From Hordeum vulgare subsp. vulgare (Eukaryota > Streptophyta > Magnoliopsida > Poales > Poaceae): DNA of 64,000 bases. Below are positions 1-10,047 of the stretch, in pieces (the stretch's first letter is position 1; each line of letters begins with the position of its first letter). The position numbers and the translations under genes are program-made. Below the pieces are notes generated by a model, which ran no database searches, had not been told where the DNA came from, and saw only the letters and a list, made by a program, of their open reading frames with translations. Location: the NCBI RefSeq assembly GCF_904849725.1, contig NC_058519.1, positions 184,315,703 to 184,379,702 of the forward strand, given 5' to 3'.

Positions 1-121
1 ATTTCTGAACGAGGAAGATTAATTTGCCGCCTTATCCAAGTGTAATTGGGTATTGGGCGACTTGCAAATTGAAGTCGGTCAGATCTCAAAGCAGGCTGAC
101 CCGGGGACATCAGCAGAATAG
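1..121 (+). pseudogene. G1 antisense gene, last-exon remnant
   Basis: These bases align by eye with the last ~110 bases of the antisense gene in G2 (33440-33551), including the shared stretch encoding a Leu-Gly-Asp-Leu-Gln-Ile-like segment and a stop nearby. In G1 the frame has extra stops and small indels, so it is a decayed copy. It lies on the strand opposite to the G1 gag-pol genes, as in G2 and G3. The rest of the gene lies left of the window. Confidence 0.6.
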
Positions 122-1225
122 TTCTTCATGGATTTGGCAATCACAGCCATGGAATAAGTCATTCGTGGAAAACAACCTTGTTCTGTGATTTCTTTAAAAC
201 CCTTGTGTCGCCCTCAGGGGGTCTTATGATGCTTGACCCGCCATGGCAATAGTGATTTTGATTATCAACCTGTTAGGCTTAAAAACATACATCAAACCAA
301 GTCAGTGAGTAATGGATGATAATAAACATAACCAACTCAAGATGTTAGGGTGAGTCGGAAAAATTTGAAAAACGTTGTGGAAGTGCCAGGAAGGTGAAAA
401 ATAAGAATTTCGTTGGCTCATTCAAGTCGCGATAGGATAGGACGAGTTATATAAACTCAAGTGCTACCCGAGGGAGACTTTTTGTATAAAAAGCTCAAGT
501 ATTTAGACCGGCTCATCAGACACGAGTCAAGCTTCAATGAAGCAGGTTCAGTGAACCAATGGTTTCTCTATTTTCCATGTGCAGCGCTAGCCGGTACCAG
601 ACATGTTTTAACCAAGGCGAGTTCAGTGTCCATAAAGCGGAGTAACTCGCCAAGAGTTCATGGGTCCATATGGCGATTCGGCCAACACACAGTCCAGTAT
701 AACCATTTGTAATGCGGTAATTTTTCGCAAGCCAAATGGGTAGTAAGGCTGATCTCAGTGAGAGGAAGCCCCCAAGTGACCTATGATTAGGGGAAAGACC
801 GATCATAGGATTGTAGAAGCGTATACGCTATTACCACAAAATGACTTGGGAACAAATAGCCCCCAAGTAAGCCGGCCTAATCCACAGAATCATATAAGGC
901 GCCTATGTTTGAATCACGCACTTGTAGCGACTTGATCCTCTTTGGCTTATCGATACCCAGTGTTGTAATAAGTGCATCATGGCGACTTATGCTCTCTGGT
1001 ATGGATAGCATCCATGCTTGGGCGACTTGATAAGGAGCAAAATAAAAGATCCATACTTTCAATAAGATGAAATCGTAGGAAATCCCCCGAGCTCGTGGGC
1101 ATCAATTTTATTGCTTCATAAAAATGAAAAACTTACAATTTCTCAAGAGAAGAAAAAACAGAGCTAATAGCTCAAGTGTAATAAGGCCACAAGTGGGCTA
1201 TGTTCCAGGGGCGAGATGACTCAGC
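122..1225. other. G1 non-coding stretch between antisense gene and integrase
   Basis: No credible gene. The stretch matches 33552-34696 of G2 in order and wording, for example the phrases around 'cccccaagtgacctatgattag' (about 770 and 34297) and 'gtatacgct'. Short open frames here, such as those at 461-712 and 534-806, have no recognisable domain and are not shared with G2. It probably holds the converging 3' ends of the pol transcript and the antisense transcript. Confidence 0.6.
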
Positions 1226-1483
1226 CTACGTGGTTGGCCGATCAAGCCGAAGATCCACCAGATAGTATGACCCGTTACGAAGGATTTTGCTGACGACGAA
1301 CGGTCCTTCCCATGGTGGTGATAACTTATGCATGCGAGTGCGATCTTGGATCAATCGAAGCACTAAGTCGTCTTCCTGAATGGTTCGGCTCTTGACCCGG
1401 CGGTTGTGGTAACGCTGCAAGTCCTGCTGATAAATAGCTAATCGGGCGGCAGCCAAGTTCCGTGCTTCCTCCAAAGCGTCCAA
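1226..1483 (-). pseudogene. G1 integrase C-terminal fragment
   Basis: Encodes the C-terminal part of a Gypsy integrase, with the conserved segments 'AIYQQDLQRYHNRRVKSR', 'DLVLRLIQ' and 'LSPPWEGPFVVSK' seen in plant Tat integrases. The upstream part of the same gene continues at 15775, on the far side of G3. The two halves join over the CAAAG target duplication, as shown by comparison with the uninterrupted G2 copy at about 34990-35030. The C-terminal domain binds DNA during insertion. The gene is non-functional because it is split and also damaged. Confidence 0.9.
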
Positions 1484-1485
1484 AG
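1481..1485. repeat. Target-site duplication of G3, left copy (CAAAG)
   Basis: CAAAG immediately precedes the TGTCGG start of the G3 5' LTR, and the same five bases follow the CCGACA end of its 3' LTR at 15770-15774. A 5-bp duplication is the size made by Gypsy integrases. Confidence 0.93.
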
Positions 1486-2562
1486 TGTCGGGGGGTAACC
1501 CCGGGGTAGGCTCATCAAGCCTATTCCTTCATTTCCGGCCCAATGGACATGAATGTATGAAGATTCCCAAGGCCCAAGTCTTCTGACCGGCTAGGCATCA
1601 CCTGCCCGCTGGAAGACGAGGCGGCCACCTTTCTGGCCGGCCAGGCAACCCCTGCCGGCTAGAATCCAGGCGGCCTCCCCTTCAGAGCCAGCCTGGTCCC
1701 GCCAGCCGGACTGAGGAGGAGGCGGCCACACTCGAGCCGGCTGACCAAGCAGGCTAGTGGGCCGAGGATCACAAGTCACATCAGATCACAGGACAGGACG
1801 AGACCTCACGATTAAAGGTAGCTACGCGTCAGCAAAGGTACAGGATCAGGGCGCCCGACAGTTACGAGCATCAGCGGCCACGCCGCTGACCTACCCCGGC
1901 TCTGATCCATCACCTAGCATAGTGTTGGACCGTCATACTCCCACTCCATTACTGCACTCGGCGTGGGGAACAGTGGAGGCGGTCGTACTACCTGCCCATG
2001 AAGTATCTCGAGGGGAAACGCTTGACGTACAACGCGTGCTCAGCGTCAGCCTTACGCGAGAGCCCCATTGGCCAGCCCGCGGGTCCCAAAGGCAATCGAG
2101 ACCATGCAGCCGACGGGGCCCTCATCGACAAGACAAGACCCTTGTGGGCCCCTGGCCAGCCAGCGAAGCAGCTAGCCGGGTCCCACGCTTGTACCCTTTA
2201 TCCATATTGTAGGACGACGGGTTCGTCTATAAAACCCCCCGGTCGCCCCCCATGCAAGGGGCCGATCATTCACCAGTCATTCAACACTACACACTCACCA
2301 ACCACAGAGAGAGAGGTAGAGACGAGCCGGCTGCTCCCCTCTTCCTCCTCCCAACACAGCTCGAGGAGCGACATTGTACTCTGTTCCCATACATCAAACA
2401 TTCGGGCAGGATTAGGGGTATTATCTCTACGGAGAGCCCTGAACCTGGGTACATCGTATGTCCCATGCGTGTACCAACCTCGTTCCCAGCGCCCACCTTT
2501 GTCCCTTCGATTCTCACCGACTTTAGCCTACCTATGGCATATGTTGTGAGTATTCACCAACA
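1486..2562 (+). repeat. G3 5' LTR
   Basis: Starts TGTCGGGGGG and ends ACCAACA. The 3' copy at 14692-15769 has the same length within 1 bp and is collinear throughout. The inverted ends TGTCGG/CCGACA are intact at the outer ends of the element. A TATA box lies about 740 bp in, so U3 is roughly 770 bp. Open frames inside the LTR (such as 1757-2212 and 1998-2549) occur in both LTRs but have no domain and are not called as genes. Confidence 0.93.
2228..2234 (+). promoter_or_regulatory. G3 LTR TATA box
   Basis: TATAAAA in a GC-rich context, repeated at the matching place in the 3' LTR (15435-15441). Its position in the last third of the LTR is normal for a Gypsy U3/R boundary. Transcription would begin about 30 bp downstream. 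Confidence 0.7.
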
Positions 2563-2563
2563 T

Positions 2564-2583
2564 TTGGCACCCATCGTGGGGCC
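2564..2583 (+). other. G3 primer-binding site
   Basis: Immediately after the LTR is TTGGCACCCATCGTGGGG, nearly the same as the PBS of G1 and G2 (TTGGCGCCCACCGTGG). The two differences are G-to-A or C-to-T changes. The matching tRNA was not determined. Confidence 0.65.
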
Positions 2584-2665
2584 GATCGCGGCATCTGTTG
2601 GCTTTACGCGCTAGGCGGGGCCCCGCACCTACACTACCGGATGCATCGCGTCCGGATCATTTTGC

Positions 2666-4560
2666 ATGCCCATGGAGCCCGCTTTCGACGAGGCGACACC
2701 CATGATGATCGACGTCCCTGTCCCCCATGCGGATTCGGACGAAGATTCTGATGACGAGGCGCTCCCTAGCGTCGTCGTCGCTGCTATGGAGAACCTCAGC
2801 GTTCTCTTCAGCGACCTTCGTCTCAACGATGGCCCGTGCTACTTCGGTGAGAACTTCGACGTTGAGGCGCTCTGCGCCAGCTTCAGCAGGCTCTCTATCG
2901 CTGAGATGCGTGCCCATGATGTTTACCCCAGTAACGTCCTCATCTTCGATGGCCCTCCGCCGTCAGTGGGGTTCTTCACCCCCATACCACGTTACTGTCG
3001 TCTCCAACACCGTGGAGGTGATGGTTATTGGCGCTGGCACCAGCACGGCTCCCGGCAAGGCCTCCGCAGGCGTCGGCGAGCCTGCTGCGGCCACCGCTGA
3101 TACTCTTCGGGACGCCATCGCCGGCCTGAAGACACCGGTCACCACTTCCGCCGACCCTGCAGACGCTCGGGCCTCGCTGGAGGAGGCTCGCACGTGTATC
3201 TTGGAGGAGGGCATCATCGTGGCCTCGGCGAAACGTCGGTTGGAGGCTACGCAGCGCGAGTATAACTCTGCATACGGTCTCACTCCGATTTCCGAGGCCC
3301 CTAGCCGGCTTGGATCGTTCCGCAGCCGCGGACAGTTCATCGCCGAGGTTCTAGGCGGGGACCTGCCCACCTACGAGACTCCTGCGGCCAACATGCGAGC
3401 AACGTAGGCAGCCATGGAGGAGATGGCGAGCAACGAAGGCGAGGAGCGTGCCTTCCAGGAAAAGCGTGTCAAGGATCTCCTTGACGCCGCTAACCAGCAA
3501 CACACTCGGTTTGACCCCGGTCAGGCCCAATCAGAGTCCCCGGGACCGAACTCGGGGGCACGCCGCCACCCTAGCGGCCAGCACCATGCAGAAGGATCTA
3601 CCTCGCATCGCCCTTCTGGCTGGAGGGGCGAGGGATGCCAAGACCGGCGCTCTCAGCGCTAGAACGAGCACACTTCGGGCTTGCGTCGCGGAGGCGACGA
3701 GGGCGATTTAGAGCGTGGGGATCTTCCCCCGCGAAGAACTCACGCCTCCGGCTCCCGAGGCGCCTCCCCTCTCGCCACCGGGGCTGGTGCCCCCGTCACC
3801 CAGGATGAGCGGGACGGCCACAGGCGTATCGTCGTCCTGGCCCAGTCAGCCCTCCTAGAGGAAGACGGACCCGTCGGCCCGGCATCCTTCGGCCCCCGGA
3901 TCCGAGGGGAGCCATTCCCCCCAGGCTTCACCCTGCCTCGGGATACGCCAAAATACAACGACACGGCCAAGCCAGAAGACTGGCTGATCGATTACACCAC
4001 GGCCGTATGCATCTCCAGGGGCAACAAGCGTGTAGCGGTTCGCTACGTGCCACTTATGTTGGCCGGGTCGGCCCGGACTTGGCTTAACAGCCTCCCGGCA
4101 GGCAGTGTCAACTCCTGGGTGGACTTCGAGGAGGCGTTCGTCCGCAACTTCACTGGCACCTACAAGTGCCCTGGCCGGCCCCGCGAGCTGGCCATGTGCG
4201 TCCAGAAGGCCGACGAACCCCTTAGCGACTACGTCACCCGGTGGACTGAGCTCCGCAACTCCGGCGAGGGGGTGCATGAGGTACAAGCCATCCAGTACTT
4301 CATTCACGGATGTCGAGATGGCACCCTCCTCAAGCACAAGCTCATGTGCGCCGAGCCCACCTTTTTTGCGGTGCTCATGGCCAAGGCGGACAAGTATGCC
4401 ATGGCCGACTCCGCAATGCGCATCAAGGTGACCGCCTTGGACAAGGTCGTGCCTACGCCGGCTACTCCCAAGCCGGCTGGGGACAACCGAGGCGGCCAGA
4501 ACAACTACAAGCGCAAGGCGGATCAGATGGATCCCCGCTCCAACAACAAGCTGGTGGCCA
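2666..4560 (+). pseudogene. G3 gag (frameshifted)
   Basis: The gag-like coding region begins at an ATG at 2666 with an acidic N-terminal segment, shifts frame near 2970, has stops at 3405-3407 and 3660-3662, and continues open from about 3681. The central part (about 3940-4420) is the retrotransposon gag core: 'YVPLMLAGSARTWLNSLP', then a segment like 'FEEAFVRNFTGTY', and a Cys-His-rich tail near 4660-4730 that is split between frames. Gag forms the virus-like particle in the cytoplasm. A basic/Gln-rich stretch near 4480-4530 may bind RNA. The gene runs into protease without a clear boundary. Minus-strand open frames here are shadows of the GC-rich sequence. Confidence 0.85.
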
Positions 4561-5697
4561 ATGTGGAGGGCGAGGCATCGGCTTCTCAACCGGCCCTCCA
4601 CGAAAGCGTCCCAATCGAGGCAACCCCAACTGGCTGCCCAGGCAGTCCCTCGAGCAGCTGCTCGACGCCCCTGCAAGATACATTCTGGGGCGACGTCGTC
4701 TACCCATACCCTTCGACAGTGCAGCGTTGCATGCTGGCTGTCGCAAGGGGATGGCCTGCCGGCTCCTCCGGGTGCGCAGGCGGCGCCCCGTGCACCGTCT
4801 CCCAACCACGCTCCGCTTCCGCCACCGCCGCCTCGCGATGACGATCATCACCCAGACGACTATCCTCCTCAAGATGGAGCGTTCGTCGTCTTCACCAGCG
4901 AAGGCGACGACAACCACAGCCTGCGCCAAAGACGGCGTGAGGTAAATGCCACTGTCCCCCCGGTTCCCCAGTACATGCATTGGTCTGACAAACCAATCAC
5001 ATGGAGCCGGGGGGACCATCCTGCGGTGATGCCCATCCCGGGATCATACGCACTCGTCCTCGACCCCACCTTCGCCTCCAAAAGGCTCACCTGCCGATTC
5101 TCCCGGGTGCTGGTCAATGGCGGCAGCAGCATCAACATCCTCTACCTCGACACTCTCCTCAAGCTCGGGCTGAAGGAGACGGACGTCCTGCCAACCAGCA
5201 CTGTCTTCCATGGCATCGTTCCTGGGCAGTCATTCTCGCCCATCGGCAAGATCCAGCTGGACGTCCTCTTCGGCGACAAGGCCCACTTCCGCCGAGAGTC
5301 CATATGGTTCGAGGTAGTGGACCTCAGCAGCCCGTATCACGCGCTACTAGGAAGACCGGCTCTGGCCAAGTTCATGGCTATTCCGCACTACGCCTACCTG
5401 AAAATGAAGATGTCGGGTCCCAAGGGCATCATCACTGTTGTTGGTGACTACAAAAAGTCGCTCGAGTGTGCCCAAGATAGCAGCCGCCTCGCCGACGCCT
5501 TGGGGATTGCTGAGGAGAAGCGGCAGATCGACCGGCTCGTGGCCCAGGCTACCGAGCAGCCGGCGATTCCTTCTCCTCCGTCCCAGTCGGCCGGCGAGGG
5601 CTCTTTCAAGCCGGCTAAAGAGACCAAGCAGGTCCCACTCGACCCTGCCAACCCGAAGCAGTGCGTCACCGTCGGGGCTGGCCTCAGCCCCAAATAG
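4561..5697 (+). pseudogene. G3 aspartic protease region, catalytic Asp lost
   Basis: In frame with the downstream RT. The segment 'RFSRVLVNGGSSINILYLD' (about 5098-5152) is the retropepsin active-site loop. The usual Asp-Gly-Gly is Asn-Gly-Gly: the AAT at 5116-5118 replaces a GAY codon, a one-base G-to-A change. G1 keeps Asp at the same place. Downstream are the conserved 'SPYHALLGRPALAKF' and 'SGPKGIITVVGDYKKS' segments. The frame ends at TAG 5695-5697 where related elements read on into RT. The protease would process Gag-Pol; this copy should be inactive. Confidence 0.88.
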
Positions 5698-6465
5698 GAA
5701 GGCGAGCTCATCAAGTTCCTCCGTGAGAATCGGGACATCTTTGCATGGTCCCCCAAGGACATGCCGGGTGTTCCGAGGAAGTACGCCGAGCACAAACTTC
5801 ACGTGCGACCGGGTGCAAAGCCGGTGAAACAACCTTTGCGCCGCTTTGCCGAGGGGAAGTGGCGCACAATCAAAGAAGAGATCACCCGGCTCCTTGCAGC
5901 CGGCTTCATTATGGAGGTTTTCCACCCGGACTGGCTGGCGAACCCAGTCCTAGTGCTGAAGAAGAACAACACATGGCGAATGTGTATCGACTACACTAGC
6001 CTAAATAAGGCTTGTCCGAAAGACCCTTTCGCATTTCCTCGGATGGATCAAGTGATCGACTCCACTACAGGCTGCGAACTGCTGTCATTTCTAGATGCTT
6101 ATTCGGGCTACCATCAAATCAAGATGGATCCAGCTGATCGCCTGAAGACCTCCTTCATCACGCCCTTCGGGGCCTACTGCTACACCACCATGCCGTTCGT
6201 TCTGAAGAACGCAGGTGCGACATTCCAACATTGCATGCAGCAGTGCCTACTGCCACAGATTGGCAGGAACATCCACGTCTATGTGGATGACATCGTCGTC
6301 AAGACGAAGCAGCACTTCAGCCTCCTCGACGACCTGCGGGAGACATTCGCCAATCTGCGCGAATACAAGATCCGGCTCAACCCTGAGAAGTGCGTCTTCG
6401 GGATCCCAGGTGGCAAACTCTTGGGGTTCTTCGTGTCCGCCCGCGGCATCGAAGTGAACCCTTAG
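5698..6465 (+). pseudogene. G3 reverse transcriptase
   Basis: Same frame as the protease. The sequence runs from 'FAWSPKDMPGVPRKYAEH' through the RT core: 'LAAGFIMEVFHPDWLANPV', 'MCIDYTSLNKACPKD', 'FLDAYSGYHQIKMDP' (first catalytic Asp), 'TMPFVLKNAGATFQH' and 'YVDDIVVKTK' (the catalytic pair). The Tyr codon after 'PFGAYC', which is a stop in G1 and G2, is intact here. The frame ends with TAG at 6463-6465 after 'ARGIEVNP', inside the conserved thumb/connection region. RT copies the element RNA in the particle. Catalytic motifs are intact, but the polyprotein is broken on both sides. Confidence 0.92.
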
Positions 6466-7062
6466 AAGATCAGCACCATCGAGCAGATGGTGCGACCGGC
6501 TCGGATCCTCGACGTCCAGAAGTTCGCCGGCTGCTTGGCATCCCTCAGCCGGTTTGTCAGCCGGCTTGGCGAGAAGGCCCTTCCACTCTACCAACTCATG
6601 AAGAAGACGACAAAGTTCAAGTGGAACGACCAGGCGGACGAAGCCTTCCGCGACCTCAAGCGGGTAATCTCGAGCCTGTCAATCTTGGCAGCCCCATCTG
6701 AAAGGGAACCCATACTCATATACATCGCGGCGACAACTCTCGTGGTCAGCGTAGTGCTGGTAGTTCAGCGTAAAGAGGAAGGCAAGGCCCTGCCAGTGCA
6801 GCGCCCTGTCTACTACCTTAGCGAGGTCTTGTCCGCCTCTAAGCAGAACTACCCTCATTATCAGAAAATGTGTTATGTTGTTTACCTTGCTGCAAAAAAA
6901 TTGAAGCAATACTTCCAAGAGCATGCCATCATTGTGGTGAGCACTGCTCCGCTTTCAGAGATCATGGGTAATCGTGATGCCACGGGCAGAATTGCCAAAT
7001 GGTCCATCGCCATGGCGGACCATGATATCCAGTACGAGCCTCGCACCGCCATCAAATCATAG
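6466..7062 (+). pseudogene. G3 RT thumb/connection and first RNase H-like domain
   Basis: Continues the RT frame after the stop at 6463-6465. Conserved segments are 'KFAGCLASLSRFVSRLGEKA', 'LYQLMKKTTKFKW', 'AAPSEREPILIYIAAT', 'VQRPVYYLSEVLS' and 'KLKQYFQEHAIIVVS', the RNase H-like region that follows RT in plant Gypsy elements. It ends at TAG 7060-7062 after 'AIKS', where the G2 homologue has a Gln codon followed by 'ALVDF'. The boundary with the second RNase H is therefore a simple nonsense change, not a gene end. Confidence 0.85.
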
Positions 7063-7515
7063 GTGATGGCCGACTTCTTAGTCGACTGGGCTGAGACCCA
7101 GTTCGAGCCACCGCCTCCAGACTCCATGCGTTGGCGGATGCACTTCGACGGCTCGAAGATGCGGACAGGGCTGGGAGCCGGCATCATCTTGACATGTCCG
7201 AAAGGGGACCAGCTCAAGTACGCTCTCCAGATCTATTTCGCCGCCTCCAACAACGTCGCCGAGTACGAAGCAGTGGCTCATGGCCTCCGGCTTGCCAAGG
7301 AGATCGGCATCCGGCGGCTCATATGTTTCGGCGATTCAGACTTGGTGGTGCAGCAGGTCTCTGGCGATTGGGACACCAGGGACCCCAACATGGCGAGCTA
7401 CCGCTTCCTCATCCAGCAGCTCAGCGGCCCCTTCGAGGGTTGTGAGTTCCACCATGTTCCTACGGCGAAAAATGAGGCGGCCGATACACTGGCGAAAATC
7501 GGCTCCACGAGATAG
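7063..7515 (+). pseudogene. G3 second (archaeal-type) RNase H domain
   Basis: A 150-residue domain with the RNase H catalytic pattern: 'MHFDGSKM' (Asp), 'NVAEYEAVAHGL' (Glu), 'CFGDSDLVVQQVSGDW' (Asp) and 'KNEAADTLAKIGS' (Asp). It lies between the first RNase H-like domain and integrase. Two RNase H domains in tandem are a hallmark of the plant Tat lineage, in which the second is thought to have been acquired to supplement a degenerating first copy. All four acidic residues are present. The frame ends at TAG 7513-7515. Confidence 0.9.
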
Positions 7516-7989
7516 GCCATTCCAGCCGGCGTCTCCCTCGAGCAACTCCACAAGCCATCTATCAAGCCTTCTCCGGAGTCGGCATCAATCTTTGTACCGG
7601 CCGACTCTACGATACAAGTGCCGCCGGCTCCGCCAGTTACACCGGCTGCGGGCCCCACGCCGGCTGCACCGACGGCACCGGCTCCAAATGCGGCACCGAC
7701 TGAGTCCACGGTGCAAGCGCCGTCGGCTCCACCAACTACGCCGGCTTCGGATCCTATTCCGGCTCCATTGGTCCAATCGACTCCAATAGCGGCACCAGCT
7801 ACAACGACAACCCCGGCTCTATCCGGGCTCGAATCCTTCCAATGGGTGGACGTCATGGAGATGGACGGTGAGCCGGCTGCAGTAATAACACCAGAGACAC
7901 CATCAAGCTCGGGGCATGCAGAAGCTTCCAATAGTCAAGACGAAGAAGAGGCGACCCTTGTGTCGGCTCCATCATGGTCTCAAGCCATT
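7516..7989 (+). pseudogene. G3 Pro/Ala/Thr-rich linker between RNase H and integrase
   Basis: In the same frame, about 150 codons of low-complexity sequence rich in Pro, Ala and Thr, with repeated Pro-Ala-Pro type words (about 7610-7830), then a short acidic stretch ('SNSQDEEEATL', about 7925). No known domain. It separates RNase H from the integrase zinc-binding region and probably acts as a flexible spacer. G1 and G2 have a much shorter join here. The repeated GCC-GGC-TCC codons give the segment very high GC. Confidence 0.7.
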
Positions 7990-9241
7990 CTAGCCTTCCT
8001 TCTTCGCGGCGAACTTACTCAGAACGAGGTGGAGGCGAGACAGATCCAGCGCAGGTCCGCCGCCTACGCCATCATCAATCGCGAACTGGTGCGACGCAGC
8101 AGGACTGATGTGTTCCAGGGCTGCGTCGAATGAGAAAAAGGGCACGAGATCCTCAGAGACATCCACCAGGGGGAGTGTGGGCATCATGCCGCCTCCAGAA
8201 CCCTGGTGGCCAAAGCATTCCGCCATGGATTCTACTCGCCCATGGCCCTCGAGGAGGCCGTGGATCTGGTGGACAAATGCGAAGGCTTCCAACGCTTCAG
8301 TGCACAAAACCACATGCCGCCTTCAGCGCTGAAAACCATTCCCTTATCATGGCCATTCGATGTCTAGGGACTGGACATCGAATGAGCCCTTCAAGACGGC
8401 TCGCGGAGGGATGAGACATCTTTTGGTAGTCGTCGACAAGTTCACCAAGTGGATCGAAGCCAGACCTATCAAGAAGCTTGACGGCCCCACTGCTGTCAGG
8501 TTCATCATAGACATCTCTGTCCAATATGGTGTTCCCCATGGCATCATCACCGACAATGGCACCAACTTCACCAAGGGCGCCTTGGCGCTCTACTGTTCCA
8601 AGGTAGGCATCCGGCTCGACTTGGCCTTAGTGGCACACCCTCAGTCAAACGTCGAAGCAGAGAGGGCCAACGGCCTGATCCTAGCCGGCATCAAGCCAAG
8701 GCTGGTGGCACCACTGGTCAGGTCAGCCGGCTGCTGGATTGAAGAATTGCCAGATGTGCTATGGAGCCTCCGCACCATGCCCAACCGGTCGACCGGCTTC
8801 ACTCCATTCTTTCTGGTATATGGGTCTGAGGCTATTATCCCCACGGATGTCGAGTTTGACTCGCCTCGGGTCACCCTATACACAGAAACGGAGGCGAAGG
8901 AGGCCAGAGAAGACGGTGTGGATCTCCTCGAAGAAGCAAGGGACGTAGCTTTGAGCCGGACGGCCATCTACCAACAGAAGCTGAGATACTACAACAACAA
9001 AAAGATCAGGCCTCTCTCTTTCAGGGAGGGAGACTTGGTCCTCAGAAGAATCCAGCGCACTGTCGGCCAGCACAAGCTCTCATCCCCCTGGGAGGGACCC
9101 TTCATCATCAGTAGGGCGCTACACAAGAACGCTTACTACCTGATTGACGCCCAGAAGCCAAGGAAGCACAAGAGGGACGACTCTGGCCAAGAAACGGAAC
9201 GCCCATGGAACACGGCGTTGCTTCCCCCGTTCTATTGCTGA
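7990..9241 (+). pseudogene. G3 integrase
   Basis: The N-terminal zinc-binding region (about 8130-8300) has His-His and Cys residues in 'GECGHHAASRTLVAKAFRHG' and 'LVDKCEGFQ', though the second Cys of the usual pair reads Phe. TGA at 8131-8133 and TAG near 8367-8369 interrupt it, and a one-base insertion near 8378-8390 shifts the frame. From 8390 the core is open to 9241: 'VVVDKFTKWIEARP', 'IITDNGTNFTKGAL' and 'AHPQSNVEAERANG' supply the D,D,E residues, and the C-terminal 'LSSPWEGPFIISR' is complete. Integrase inserts the cDNA in the nucleus. No chromodomain was seen. Confidence 0.9.
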
Positions 9242-9293
9242 AAGGCAGAAGTCAAGCAAAGGAAAGAGCATGCACATGTATCTTCCTCCCTCT

Positions 9294-10047
9294 TCAGGGA
9301 ACAACAAAGGCAATAAAAAGATCATGATCCATGTTTCTTTTTATTGAGAGTTTTCACTCAGTGTACGGGCTACACCGCGTACCACCTCTTGCTGGCTTAA
9401 TCAAGCCCGGAGGCTACGCAGCGCGGCCCCTTCCTGGCTTCAACAGGCTCGGGGGCTCGCTAGTCGCCTCGATGACCCACCCTTCTAAATGGACACATAG
9501 TGTACCGGCTGATCCCTGGTCCCTCGCTCGAGCATGCGGGCTGGCTCAGGTCGCTCGGTTCGCGAGGTGACGCCAGGTCAGGTTGAATACATGCAAAGTC
9601 CGGCTACACTTGGGTCGCCGGCTCAGGCTGGCTCGATCATATATACGATCTCATTCAAGACTCAAGACGGCCTCCGATTGCCGGGAACAACAAATGCGAT
9701 AAAAAGAGCATGCTCCATGTTTCTTCTTGCTAAGAGTTTTCACTCAGTGTACGGGCTACACCGCGTACCACCTCTTGCTGGCTTAATCAAGCTCGGAGGC
9801 TACGCAACGCAGCCCCTTGCTGGCTTTAAACAAGCTCGGGGGCTCGCTAGCCGCTCGGATGGTCCATCCTTGTAAATGGACACATAGTGTACCGGCTGAT
9901 CCCTCGTCCCTCGTACGAGCTTGCGGGCTCGCTCCGGTCGCCTGGCTTGCGAGGTGACGCCAGGTCAGGTCGAATACATGCAAAGTCCGGCTACACTTGG
10001 GACGACCAGCTCGAGTTGGCTCATTCAAGCCGGCCTCTGATTGGCTT
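9294..10047 (+). repeat. G3 tandem duplication, ~386-bp unit, two copies
   Basis: The stretch from 'gggaacaacaaaggcaataaa' (about 9298) to 9679 is repeated from about 9680 to 10047. The word 'gagttttcactcagtgtacg' begins at 9348 and again at 9734, a period of 386 bp. The copies share 'ccgcgtaccacctcttgctgg' and 'tgtaccggctgatccc' and differ by scattered substitutions. The block lies just after integrase and just before the end of the antisense gene, where both transcripts would end. No gene is evident; short open frames across it have no domain. Confidence 0.9.

Noticed and set aside
461..1062. Short frames in the G1 3' region as small genes
   Set aside because: The homologous stretch of G2 does not keep these frames.
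1757..2614. Open frames inside the G3 5' LTR (also in the 3' LTR at 15129-15782)
   Set aside because: They are duplicated because the LTR is duplicated; no domain, and composition is like the flanking LTR.
3855..4805. A 316-codon minus-strand open frame
   Set aside because: It is antiparallel to the GC-rich gag coding frame and has no domain; a typical shadow frame.
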